Below are positions 8,120 to 15,197 of a stretch of DNA of 29,670 bases, one piece after another. Every line of letters starts with the position of its first letter. Position 1 is the stretch's first letter. Position numbers and translations under genes: made by a program. The notes under the pieces were generated by a model. The model had not been told where the DNA came from. It saw nothing but the letters and a program-made list of their open reading frames with translations, and did not search any database. Origin of the DNA: JAVBMJ01 sp031552535 (GTDB taxonomy: Bacteria > Bacteroidota > Bacteroidia > Bacteroidales > Rikenellaceae); NCBI GenBank assembly GCA_031552535.1, contig JAVBMJ010000078.1, forward strand, positions 1 to 29,670. The letters run 5' to 3'.

Positions 8120-8146
8120 CAAATGTACTAAAAAAGATTAATTTTG
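8120..8146. promoter_or_regulatory. Divergent -7 elements for the M23 gene and trxB
   Basis: CAAATGTA at 8120-8127 reads TACATTTG on the minus strand (for the M23 gene), and TAATTTTG at 8139-8146 faces trxB. Both fit TAnnTTTG. Clear -33 TTTG boxes are missing. The position of the plus-strand box supports the trxB start at 8168 rather than at the upstream TTG at 8144. Confidence 0.45.
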
Positions 8147-8167
8147 TGCATTCATACACATTCGGAT

Positions 8168-9097
8168 ATGGATCAAAACAAAGTTAAGTGCCTCATAATA
8201 GGCAGTGGGCCTGCCGGTTATACGGCGGCGATATATACAGCGAGGGCCAATCTCAGCCCGCTTCTATATGAGGGAATAACTCCCGGCGGACAGCTGACTA
8301 CGACCACCGAGATCGAAAATTTTCCGGGATTTCCCGATGCTGTTACAGGCTTCCAGCTTATGGAGGACATGAAGCGGCAGGCGCAGAAATTCGGCGCCGA
8401 TGTTCGGAATGGTGCCGTGACCGCCGTAGACCTCAGCAGCCGTCCCTTTACGGCGACCATCGACGGCCGCGAGACGGTGACTGCCGAAACGATAATTATT
8501 GCTACGGGGGCTACAGCCAGGTACCTGGGTCTTCCCTCGGAACAGAAGTATCGTGGAATGGGGGTTTCGGCATGTGCTACTTGTGACGGCTTCTTTTTCC
8601 GCAAACAGGATGTGGCGGTGGTCGGCGGCGGCGACACGGCATGCGAGGAGGCTTCCTATCTGGCCGGTATATGCAATAAAGTCTATATGATAGTGCGCAA
8701 GAAACACCTGCGCGCTTCGAAAGCCATGCAGCACAGGGTGATGTCGACCCCTAACATCGAGATACTTTTCGAGAGCAACACCGAAGAGGTCCGTGGCAAT
8801 GATGCCGGAGTGACGGGGATAGTGCTGAGTGGCGCCGACGGTACCCGGCACGAAATTGCTGTCACGGGATTTTTCCTCGCCATAGGGCACCACCCCAATA
8901 CGGAGATCTTCTGTAACTGGATCGACCTCGACCCTGCAGGATACATCAAAGTCATTCCCGGCTCATCGCGTACGAATGTCGAAGGTGTCTTTGCCGCCGG
9001 CGACGTGCGCGACCCCAACTACAGGCAGGCCATAACCGCCGCCGGTAGCGGCTGTGTCGCAGCACTGGATTGCGAACGTTTCCTGATGACACATTAA
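8168..9097 (+). CDS. trxB: Thioredoxin-disulfide reductase
   Basis: This is a 309-aa flavoprotein of the low-molecular-weight TrxR type. It has an FAD-binding GSGPAG at residues 12-17, GGQLTTTTEIENFPGF typical of TrxB, the redox-active CATC at about residues 135-138 followed by DGFFF, and the NADPH-binding GGGDTACEEASYL. The second FAD motif GVFAAGDV precedes NYRQAITAAGSG near the C-terminus. It transfers electrons from NADPH to thioredoxin in the cytosol. I place the start at the ATG of MDQNKVK. An upstream in-frame TTG at 8144 overlaps the -7 promoter box and is rejected. The gene is monocistronic, with a strong bidirectional terminator 48 nt downstream. Confidence 0.95.
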   Translation: MDQNKVKCLIIGSGPAGYTAAIYTARANLSPLLYEGITPGGQLTTTTEIENFPGFPDAVTGFQLMEDMKRQAQKFGADVRNGAVTAVDLSSRPFTATIDGRETVTAETIIIATGATARYLGLPSEQKYRGMGVSACATCDGFFFRKQDVAVVGGGDTACEEASYLAGICNKVYMIVRKKHLRASKAMQHRVMSTPNIEILFESNTEEVRGNDAGVTGIVLSGADGTRHEIAVTGFFLAIGHHPNTEIFCNWIDLDPAGYIKVIPGSSRTNVEGVFAAGDVRDPNYRQAITAAGSGCVAALDCERFLMTH

Positions 9098-9144
9098 AAG
9101 GGGGAGTTTATTGTTCCGTTTGGCAATTACTCTGCCATGCGCAA

Positions 9145-9197
9145 AATCCAAAAAATCCGGGCAGGCTTTAGATAAGCCTGCCCGGGTTTTTTGGATT
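9145..9197. terminator. Strong bidirectional Rho-independent terminator
   Basis: A 53-nt near-perfect palindrome has AATCC ends, A6/T6 tracts and a GC-rich CCGGGCAGGCTT stem around a TAGAT loop. It separates convergent trxB and hppA and has T-tracts on both exit sides, so it should stop transcription from both genes. Confidence 0.92.
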
Positions 9198-9285
9198 ATT
9201 ATTGCTCTATCTTAACTCTCCGCCCACCGGTATAACGCCTCGCGTGAAACGTCATAAGACCGGGGTTATCGCCGTGGCGGGGACG

Positions 9286-11502
9286 TTAGAAGATGCTGAA
9301 AGCCACGGTAAGCCCTGCCATGACAATAGCCACCATGCTCATGAGTTTGATAAGGATATTGAGCGATGGACCTGCGGTATCTTTGAACGGATCGCCAACC
9401 GTGTCACCGACGACTGTCGCCTTGTGGCATACTGAGCCCTTTCCCCCGTGGTTGCCCTCCTCGACGAACTTCTTGGCATTGTCCCACGCGCCGCCCGAGT
9501 TGGCCATAAATACAGCCAGCACAAATCCCGCGCCCAGGCCACCGACCAAAAGACCCATCACTCCAGCTACGCCGAATACCAGTCCGGTAACAACAGGCGC
9601 GAGTATCGCAAGTATCGACGGAAACAGCATTTCGCGCTGTGCACCACGGGTCGATATTTCGACGCAACGCGCATAGTCGGGCGTGCCTTCACCCGTGAGG
9701 ATACCCTTGATCTCGCGGAACTGGCGGCGAACCTCCTCTACCATGCTTTGCGCCGCGCGTCCTACGGCATTCATCGTCAGGCCGCAGAACAGGAACGCCA
9801 TCATCGAACCCAGGAACACGCCTATCAGCACCTTGGGATTGATCAGCGTTATCTGGTAGTAATCCATGAAGTCGAGAATATTCGCTTCGGCAACAGCTTT
9901 CTGCACACCGTTCGAAAGCGTTATAAACTCCCTCCCGATGTGCGTCATCCCTATCTTTATCTCTTCGATATACGATGCCAGCAGAGCCAGCGCCGTCAAT
10001 GCCGCCGAACCTATCGCAAAACCTTTGCCCGTTGCGGCCGTGGTGTTGCCCAGGGCGTCGAGGGCGTCGGTACGCCTGCGTACTTCGGGATCCAGGCCGC
10101 TCATTTCGGCGTTACCTCCCGCATTGTCGGCAATAGGGCCGTAAGCGTCGGTAGCCAGGGTTATCCCAAGCGTAGAAAGCATCCCAACGGCGGCAATACC
10201 TATCCCGTAGAGGCCCTGCGACAGATTCTGCGCCGACAGCATGTTCTGCACGTCGAATCCCGTGGCGCACAGGTAAGAAAGGATTATGGCAACACCTATC
10301 GTAACCACCGGGATTGCCGTTGAGACCATACCCAGGCCGATGCCCGAAATAATGACCGTGGCCGGACCCGTCTGCGAGCACTCGGCTATCTTTTTAGTAG
10401 GCTTAAAGGAGTGAGAAGTGTAATATTCAGTGGCCTGGCCGATGATTATTCCAGCTACCAGACCGGTGATCACCGAGAATGAAACGCCCACCCAGTTGGG
10501 TATCTGCAACAGGTAGAGTATTCCGAAGGCTGCCACGGCGATAAGAGCGGAGCTGGTGTTGACGCCCGTTCCCAGCGCTCCCAGCAGTTGTTTCATAGTA
10601 GCACCTTCTTTGGTGCGCACGAGAAATATGCCTATGATAGACAAAATGATACCCACTGCGGCGATAAGCATCGGAGCCAACAACGCCTTTAGCTGTATCT
10701 CGCCGCCAGCCGCCGCAAATGCCGAGGCCCCCAGGGCTGCGGTGGCCAATATCGACCCGCAATAACTTTCATAAAGATCCGCTCCCATACCTGCCACGTC
10801 GCCCACGTTATCGCCCACGTTATCGGCTATCGTGGCCGGGTTGCGCGGGTCGTCCTCAGGAATGCCTGCTTCTACCTTGCCCACAAGGTCGGCACCCACG
10901 TCGGCGGCTTTAGTGTAGATACCTCCGCCCACGCGTGCGAAAAGCGCCTGTGTCGAGGCTCCCATCCCGAAGGTAAGCATCGTAGTCGAGATGATGATAA
11001 GTTTCTGTGTTCCCGTGACTTCGACAAACCTGTCGAGGATAAGGTACCACAATGAAATGTCGAGAAGGCCCAACCCCACTACCACAAGCCCCATCACTGC
11101 GCCGCTACGGAATGCGACCCTCAGGCCGTCGTTCAACGACTTACTGGCGGCATGAGCCGTACGTGCCGAAGCATAGGTGGCGGTTTTCATGCCGAAAAAT
11201 CCGGCGAGACCCGAAAAAAACCCTCCGGTGAGGAACGCGAACGGAACCCACGGGTTCTGTACCTTGAGCCCGTAGGCCAGGAAAGCGAAAAACACACCAA
11301 GGATGATAAATACGCGGAATACGACCTTGTACTGCTGACGGAGGTAAGCCATAGCGCCCTGACGGACATGGCTGGCTATCTCTTTCATCCTCTCAGTACC
11401 CTCGCTCTCCGCTTTCATCTTTTTGTAGAAATACCAGGCGAATCCCAGTGCCAGGAGCGAGGCACCGGGGACAAGCCAGAAAATAGCAGGAATATGACCC
11501 AT
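9286..11502 (-). CDS. hppA: Membrane-bound K+-dependent, probably Na+-translocating pyrophosphatase
   Basis: This is a 738-aa polytopic protein, consistent with the ~16 helices of M-PPases. The substrate-site motifs are intact: DVGADLVGKVE, EDDPRNPATIADNVGDNVGD, GMGADLYESYCGSI, and a C-terminal NSGGAWDNAKKFVEEG with VGDTVGDPFKDTAGPS. The motif GNTTAATGKG has Ala where K+-independent enzymes carry Lys (GNTTKA), so it should need potassium. Together with the DLYESY glutamate this fits the Na+-pumping branch common in Bacteroidota, though Na+ versus H+ pumping cannot be settled by eye. The enzyme hydrolyses cytosolic pyrophosphate and pumps cations outward. A likely -7 box TACCTTTG lies about 100 nt upstream. 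Confidence 0.94.
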   Translation of the reverse strand: MGHIPAIFWLVPGASLLALGFAWYFYKKMKAESEGTERMKEIASHVRQGAMAYLRQQYKVVFRVFIILGVFFAFLAYGLKVQNPWVPFAFLTGGFFSGLAGFFGMKTATYASARTAHAASKSLNDGLRVAFRSGAVMGLVVVGLGLLDISLWYLILDRFVEVTGTQKLIIISTTMLTFGMGASTQALFARVGGGIYTKAADVGADLVGKVEAGIPEDDPRNPATIADNVGDNVGDVAGMGADLYESYCGSILATAALGASAFAAAGGEIQLKALLAPMLIAAVGIILSIIGIFLVRTKEGATMKQLLGALGTGVNTSSALIAVAAFGILYLLQIPNWVGVSFSVITGLVAGIIIGQATEYYTSHSFKPTKKIAECSQTGPATVIISGIGLGMVSTAIPVVTIGVAIILSYLCATGFDVQNMLSAQNLSQGLYGIGIAAVGMLSTLGITLATDAYGPIADNAGGNAEMSGLDPEVRRRTDALDALGNTTAATGKGFAIGSAALTALALLASYIEEIKIGMTHIGREFITLSNGVQKAVAEANILDFMDYYQITLINPKVLIGVFLGSMMAFLFCGLTMNAVGRAAQSMVEEVRRQFREIKGILTGEGTPDYARCVEISTRGAQREMLFPSILAILAPVVTGLVFGVAGVMGLLVGGLGAGFVLAVFMANSGGAWDNAKKFVEEGNHGGKGSVCHKATVVGDTVGDPFKDTAGPSLNILIKLMSMVAIVMAGLTVAFSIF

Positions 11503-11600
11503 AGGTTAAATGTTAAAATTAGTTGTTATTAGGTTTGGTATCAGTGTTTTATTGCTTGCCATGATCCATCGCGACCCTATCTCACGCAACCGGGCGACTT

Positions 11601-11639
11601 CAAAGGTATAAAACTCTTATGAGAAAAATAGTACTTTTG
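11601..11639. promoter_or_regulatory. Divergent -7 elements for hppA and the TrmH-family gene
   Basis: CAAAGGTA at 11601-11608 reads TACCTTTG on the minus strand, about 100 nt before hppA. TACTTTTG at 11632-11639 faces the methyltransferase gene. Both match TAnnTTTG, though neither has a clear TTTG about 20 bp upstream. Confidence 0.5.
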
Positions 11640-11649
11640 GGGAGTATTT

Positions 11650-11700
11650 ATGAAAACTGCCAAAGAGTCTGTTCCCGGCGGGTATCGCGGCCGGCTTTAG
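11650..11700 (+). other. Possible 16-codon leader ORF before the TrmH-family gene
   Basis: An ATG at 11650, 6 nt after a purine-rich GGGGAG, opens a short frame (MKTAKESVPGGYRGRL) that stops at 11700, 23 nt before the methyltransferase start. The 3' half overlaps an imperfect hairpin at about 11669-11707 (GTCTGT with ACAGAC, inner CCGGC with GCCGG). It could be a leader peptide or chance. Confidence 0.3.
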
Positions 11701-11723
11701 ACAGACCCTGAAAAATATACCGG

Positions 11724-12251
11724 ATGAAAAAAATTCTCAATGAGGAGCTTGGTCGTCTCTCTCCCGAGGCATTCGCTTTGGCCGGCAGGATGCCTGTGGT
11801 GGTTGTCCTGGATAACATACGCAGCCTCAACAATGTAGGGTCGGTGTTCCGTACGGCCGACGCTTTTGCCGTGGAAGAGGTGGTGCTGTGTGGCATCACG
11901 GCTACGCCACCGTCGAAGGAGATACATAAAACGGCATTGGGAGCCGAAAATACGGTACGATGGTCATACCACGCCGACATCCTGCAAGCCGTGGACCTGT
12001 TGCGTTCAGACGGATATACTATTGTTGCCGTGGAGCAGGTCGAGGGGGCGGCTGTGCTGGGACGCTTCACTCCCGCCCCGGCCCGGAAATATGCACTCAT
12101 ATTGGGAAATGAGGTTTCGGGAGTATCCCAGCAAGCTGTCGACGCATCCGATATGGCTGTAGAGATTCCGCAGGCCGGGACAAAACATTCGCTCAATATA
12201 TCCGTTGCGGCAGGAGTGGTACTTTGGGACTTTTTCCGCCATTGGCAGTGA
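11724..12251 (+). CDS. SpoU/TrmH-family RNA 2'-O-methyltransferase
   Basis: This 175-aa protein is close to a minimal SPOUT methyltransferase. The three family motifs are in order: motif 1 NIRSLNNVGSVFRTADAF with the catalytic Arg and Asn; motif 2 ALILGNEVSGVS; motif 3 IPQAGTKHSLNISVAAG, which forms the trefoil-knot SAM pocket. It should transfer a methyl group from SAM to a ribose 2'-OH in tRNA or rRNA; the target nucleotide cannot be assigned. There is only a short N-terminal extension and no separate RNA-binding domain, as in TrmL/TrmH-like forms. The gene is monocistronic, preceded by a TACTTTTG -7 box and a possible leader ORF, and followed by a strong hairpin at 12333-12380. Confidence 0.88.
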   Translation: MKKILNEELGRLSPEAFALAGRMPVVVVLDNIRSLNNVGSVFRTADAFAVEEVVLCGITATPPSKEIHKTALGAENTVRWSYHADILQAVDLLRSDGYTIVAVEQVEGAAVLGRFTPAPARKYALILGNEVSGVSQQAVDASDMAVEIPQAGTKHSLNISVAAGVVLWDFFRHWQ

Positions 12252-12332
12252 TCGCAGGCCGGTGAATTCCGCTTGCCGGGTCCTCCTCATGCCGCAATCC
12301 GGTCCCAACGATCCGGAGCAATGTGCCCGCCT

Positions 12333-12380
12333 CACGCATCAGGGCGTGTTAACTCAAATGTTAACACGCCCTGATGCGTG
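12333..12380. terminator. Perfect 21-bp palindrome between convergent genes (family D short copy)
   Basis: Bases 12333-12353 pair perfectly with 12360-12380 across a TCAAAT loop. The core AGGGCGTGTTA matches the terminal repeats of the longer family D element at 28386-28545. Its position between convergent genes (TrmH-type and phosphatase) suits a bidirectional terminator, but no T-tract follows, so it may equally be a collapsed mobile-element end pair. Confidence 0.6.
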
Positions 12381-12477
12381 AAATCAGACACCGCTTTACA
12401 TTGCGCTTGATTATATGTGATATACGCGATGGCAGGCCCTGACCTAAAGTGCAGCCAATACACTATCAATCAGATCA

Positions 12478-13494
12478 TTAATATAGATAAAGGTTCCGGA
12501 TACGTTTTACATCGTCGGGGTAGCATTGGAATTCTGCAGCCAGGTACTCCTCGAACGACGCATATTTTTCGAGTATCATGTCGAATGCAGCCTCAAGATA
12601 CCCTGCGTTAACCTGCATGATCTGTGTGAACTGCTCGACACGTTCCTCCGAGTCGAGAAGCGCCTGGAGCTTGTCCATCTGTATCGTGTTGCAAATCTTT
12701 ATATAGGTATTGCTCGCCAGATAGTCCTCGCGCACGATATCGAAGGGCACTCCCAACAGCAGCAGCAGCAATGCCGAACCGAAACCAGCCCGGTCCTTTC
12801 CCGAATCGCAATGCTGCAACACAGGGGCCCCATCGCCGCGTTTCACGATAGAGATCATACGGTGGAACGCTTCGTTGGCAAACGGCATGTTGCGATAGCC
12901 ATATTTCATGATGTCGGCAATACTGTCGAAATCCCTGAACTTATCGGGATTTCTTAAAAGGTTGCCCGGCACGAGTGCTCCCAGAACCTTGTCGATCTCA
13001 GGCGTGGCCGACATGGTGATGATTGTCGTCCCGGGGAACTGGTCGTCGGGTTCGGCCGCTGAAATATGCGCGGCGCGATAGTCAATTATCGTTTTTAGCC
13101 CCAGGCTCTTAATTTTTTCGTAGTCGGCTTCGTTAAGTTTGTGCAGGCTCCCCGAGCGGTAGAATTTGCCCCACTTCACATGGCGGCCGTCGGCGGTGGG
13201 ATAGCCGCCCAGGTCTCGGAAATTACATATTCCGGTCATCGGCAACTCCCTTTCGGCAAGTATTTCTGTGCGGTAGCCGGGTTTCTTAAGTATAAGATAG
13301 GTGCGCCGGTCCGACAGCGGGTCGGCGAAAGTTATCTGTCCCTCGGCACTTCGCCCGAGGAATTTTTCGTTACCGTCGGCTTCGGGGACGCCATTATAGA
13401 ATATCGATACGCCTTCACCGTCGGGGTTCAACCAACTGAGTGTGATCTGTTCACGATTCCGGATACACCGGATCTGAGATAGACGCTTATCCAT
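12478..13494 (-). CDS. Tyrosine-protein phosphatase (CX5R, Y_phosphatase3 type)
   Basis: This is a 338-aa protein. Residues 1-75 look like a small beta-sandwich (ITLSWLNPDGEGVSIFYNG ... TYLILKKPGYR), comparable to Ig/fibronectin-like folds. The phosphatase part starts at NFRDLGGYPTADGR, the hallmark of this bacterial tyrosine phosphatase family, and carries the P-loop HCDSGKDRAG with nucleophile Cys229 and Arg235. It hydrolyses phosphotyrosine or phosphoinositide-type substrates; the real substrate is unknown. No signal peptide is visible, so the enzyme is probably cytosolic. A -7 box TAACTTTG lies about 25 nt upstream, implying a short leader. It ends 97 nt from the palindrome that separates it from the convergent TrmH-family gene. 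Confidence 0.88.
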   Translation of the reverse strand: MDKRLSQIRCIRNREQITLSWLNPDGEGVSIFYNGVPEADGNEKFLGRSAEGQITFADPLSDRRTYLILKKPGYRTEILAERELPMTGICNFRDLGGYPTADGRHVKWGKFYRSGSLHKLNEADYEKIKSLGLKTIIDYRAAHISAAEPDDQFPGTTIITMSATPEIDKVLGALVPGNLLRNPDKFRDFDSIADIMKYGYRNMPFANEAFHRMISIVKRGDGAPVLQHCDSGKDRAGFGSALLLLLLGVPFDIVREDYLASNTYIKICNTIQMDKLQALLDSEERVEQFTQIMQVNAGYLEAAFDMILEKYASFEEYLAAEFQCYPDDVKRIRNLYLY

Positions 13495-13516
13495 TATTAC
13501 ATATATTTTCCGGCGG

Positions 13517-13524
13517 CAAAGTTA
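13517..13524 (-). promoter_or_regulatory. -7 element of the tyrosine phosphatase gene
   Basis: On the minus strand it reads TAACTTTG (TAnnTTTG consensus), with a partial ATTG about 19 bp further upstream. Transcription would start about 15 nt before the ATG at 13494. Confidence 0.55.
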
Positions 13525-13549
13525 AGTAAATTCGCTGTTAAAACAATTT

Positions 13550-14677
13550 CTATGCATTTTTCCGGTAGCTGGCCACCGCCCACAGATTGAGACCGACGGC
13601 AAAAGCGGTCAGAGCGCCTATCTGTATTCCCAGGTCATCCAAAGAACTGCCCTTAAGGTAGACCATACGCATCACCTCGATAAAATATTTCAGCGGATTA
13701 AACGCAGCGATCCGTTGCGCCCAGCGCGGCATGCTCTCCACGGGAGTGAAAAGGCCGCTCATCAACAGCAGGATGATCACGAAGAACACCATAACGAACA
13801 TGGCCTGTTGCATTGTGGCCGAACTGTTGGAAATCACAAGCCCCATACCCGACATGACAAGTATAAAGATCAGCGAAGCCAAATATAGCACCCCTATATT
13901 GCCCGCAGGCACAAGCCCGTAGACCAGCCACGCTATCAAAAAACATATTGTTAAAACGATAAAACCTATGATCCAGTAAGGGATCAGCTTCGAAAGTATG
14001 AATGTGAATTTATTCACGGGAGTGACGTTGATCTGTTCTATCGTGCCGGTCTCCTTCTCCGACACTATGTTCAGCGCAGGCAGGAAGCCGCACAGCATCG
14101 TTAATAACATAACCATAAGCGCCGGGACCATAAATACCTTATAGTCCATCTTCTCGTTAAACAGCCCTCTCGTCTCAATACCGATTACCGCCTGTGTTTC
14201 CCGCCCCGATGCGCCTCCCGCTCCCCGCAACATACCATTCTCCGCCAGGCGCATCCCGAACCGCCCGATGATCTGCTGAAGGTAGTTGGCTCCCAACGCC
14301 CCCTTCGTCCCGTTGACCGAATTGGCGGAGATCATAACCCGCGCACCCACCCCGCGCATCATCGCGCGCTCGAAACCGTGCGGGATCTCCAAAACGATGT
14401 CCGCATCGCCGCGCTCCACCGCCGCAATGGCGTCATCGTACGAATCGACAAACCCCGTAAGATTGAACCACGGCGAACCGGAAACATCCCCCACCAAACG
14501 GGACGAAAACGACGAACGGTCGTAATCGACAATCGCAATGTTCAAATCAGTAATCCCCAGATTGACGACCCAAGGGAATACCAGCATCGCCACAACAGGA
14601 AATGCAATGACGATCTTAGGCAAAAACGAATTACGCCTAAATTGCCTGAATTCCTTCTCTATCAGATACTTCAACAT
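13550..14677 (-). CDS. ABC-2-type permease (YhhJ/YbhR-like), orphan
   Basis: This 375-aa protein has the layout of ABC2_membrane_3 permeases. One N-terminal transmembrane helix (KIVIAFPVVAMLVFPWVV) comes first, then a ~150-residue periplasmic domain with LNIAIVDYDRSSFSSRL and the GDADIVLEIPHGFE motif. Five or so C-terminal helices follow (VFMVPALMVMLLTMLCGFLP, IIGFIVLTICFLIAWLVYGL and others) with the EKETGTIEQINVTPV coupling-helix signature. Such permeases normally work with an ATPase and with HlyD/TolC partners to export drugs or hydrophobic compounds. No ATPase gene lies beside it. A tetR-tolC-hlyD operon lies 2.8 kb away on the opposite strand. It follows the 67-aa gene by 117 nt. Confidence 0.88.
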   Translation of the reverse strand: MLKYLIEKEFRQFRRNSFLPKIVIAFPVVAMLVFPWVVNLGITDLNIAIVDYDRSSFSSRLVGDVSGSPWFNLTGFVDSYDDAIAAVERGDADIVLEIPHGFERAMMRGVGARVMISANSVNGTKGALGANYLQQIIGRFGMRLAENGMLRGAGGASGRETQAVIGIETRGLFNEKMDYKVFMVPALMVMLLTMLCGFLPALNIVSEKETGTIEQINVTPVNKFTFILSKLIPYWIIGFIVLTICFLIAWLVYGLVPAGNIGVLYLASLIFILVMSGMGLVISNSSATMQQAMFVMVFFVIILLLMSGLFTPVESMPRWAQRIAAFNPLKYFIEVMRMVYLKGSSLDDLGIQIGALTAFAVGLNLWAVASYRKNA

Positions 14678-14794
14678 ACCTGTCGCGTTTTGAAATGATC
14701 ATTTAAATACAGTGAGAAGGAGGCAATGCCGCGGCCTCGTCCTGGAACGGGGCGAGGCGGGTATTGGGGAGTGTGTAGTAAAGAGGGTGCGGGA

Positions 14795-14998
14795 TTATTC
14801 GTCGAAGTAGTCGAGTATCGATTCGCGCTTACGGTAACCTGCGTTGAAACCCTCCTGCGAATCTTCTTCCAACTCTTCATACAACGAGTGGCGTTCTTTG
14901 CCGCTTTTTTTCACAGGGTCCAATTTAACTGCTCTCTTCAACGTATCCGCGGTGTGGAGATGGCCAGCTTTACCGCGAAAATCTCTTTCTGATTTCAT
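14795..14998 (-). CDS. Conserved small charged protein, function unknown
   Basis: This is a 67-aa hydrophilic protein with no signal peptide or membrane segment. It has a central LKRAVKLDPVKKSGKERH stretch and an acidic-aromatic end, RESILDYFDE. From memory, this pattern resembles small uncharacterised proteins found across Bacteroidales, which is why I treat it as a real gene rather than a chance frame. The charged middle and acidic tail suggest a cytosolic, possibly nucleic-acid-associated protein, but nothing more can be said. It is upstream of the orphan permease on the same strand with a 117-nt gap that holds an imperfect GC-rich hairpin (CCTCG/CGAGG, around 14730-14756). Confidence 0.65.
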   Translation of the reverse strand: MKSERDFRGKAGHLHTADTLKRAVKLDPVKKSGKERHSLYEELEEDSQEGFNAGYRKRESILDYFDE

Positions 14999-15119
14999 TG
15001 CCGAAACAAACCGGTTGTGATTATAATAGATTCGAATACAGATAATTAACCCTTACATGGAAGTGATATATTGATTACAGGGCTTATGCAATTATAACGA
15101 TTTTTTCAATACAACAAAC

Positions 15120-15169
15120 TTAGAAACTGCTTAAAAATATTACCGTAATTATTTTTAAACAGTTTCTAA
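15120..15169. repeat. Family A short palindromic copy
   Basis: A 50-nt near-perfect palindrome runs from TTAGAAACTG to CAGTTTCTAA, with one mismatch in the outer 19 bp and a small ATTAC/GTAAT apex. It is 29 nt past the stop of the histidine kinase gene and may end its transcript. The ends match those of the longer family A elements at 25373-25541 and 27344-27586. Confidence 0.75.
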
Positions 15170-15197
15170 CAATCCTCCGCAACAGAGACAAAGCCTA

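Noticed and set aside
8144..8167. TTG start giving trxB eight extra residues
   Set aside because: It coincides with the -7 box TAATTTTG. The FAD motif spacing is normal from the ATG at 8168.
9448..10323. 291-codon open frame opposite hppA
   Set aside because: It is fully antisense to a well-supported pyrophosphatase gene, and its translation is rich in Arg/His/Tyr with no domain pattern. It is a shadow of the coding strand.
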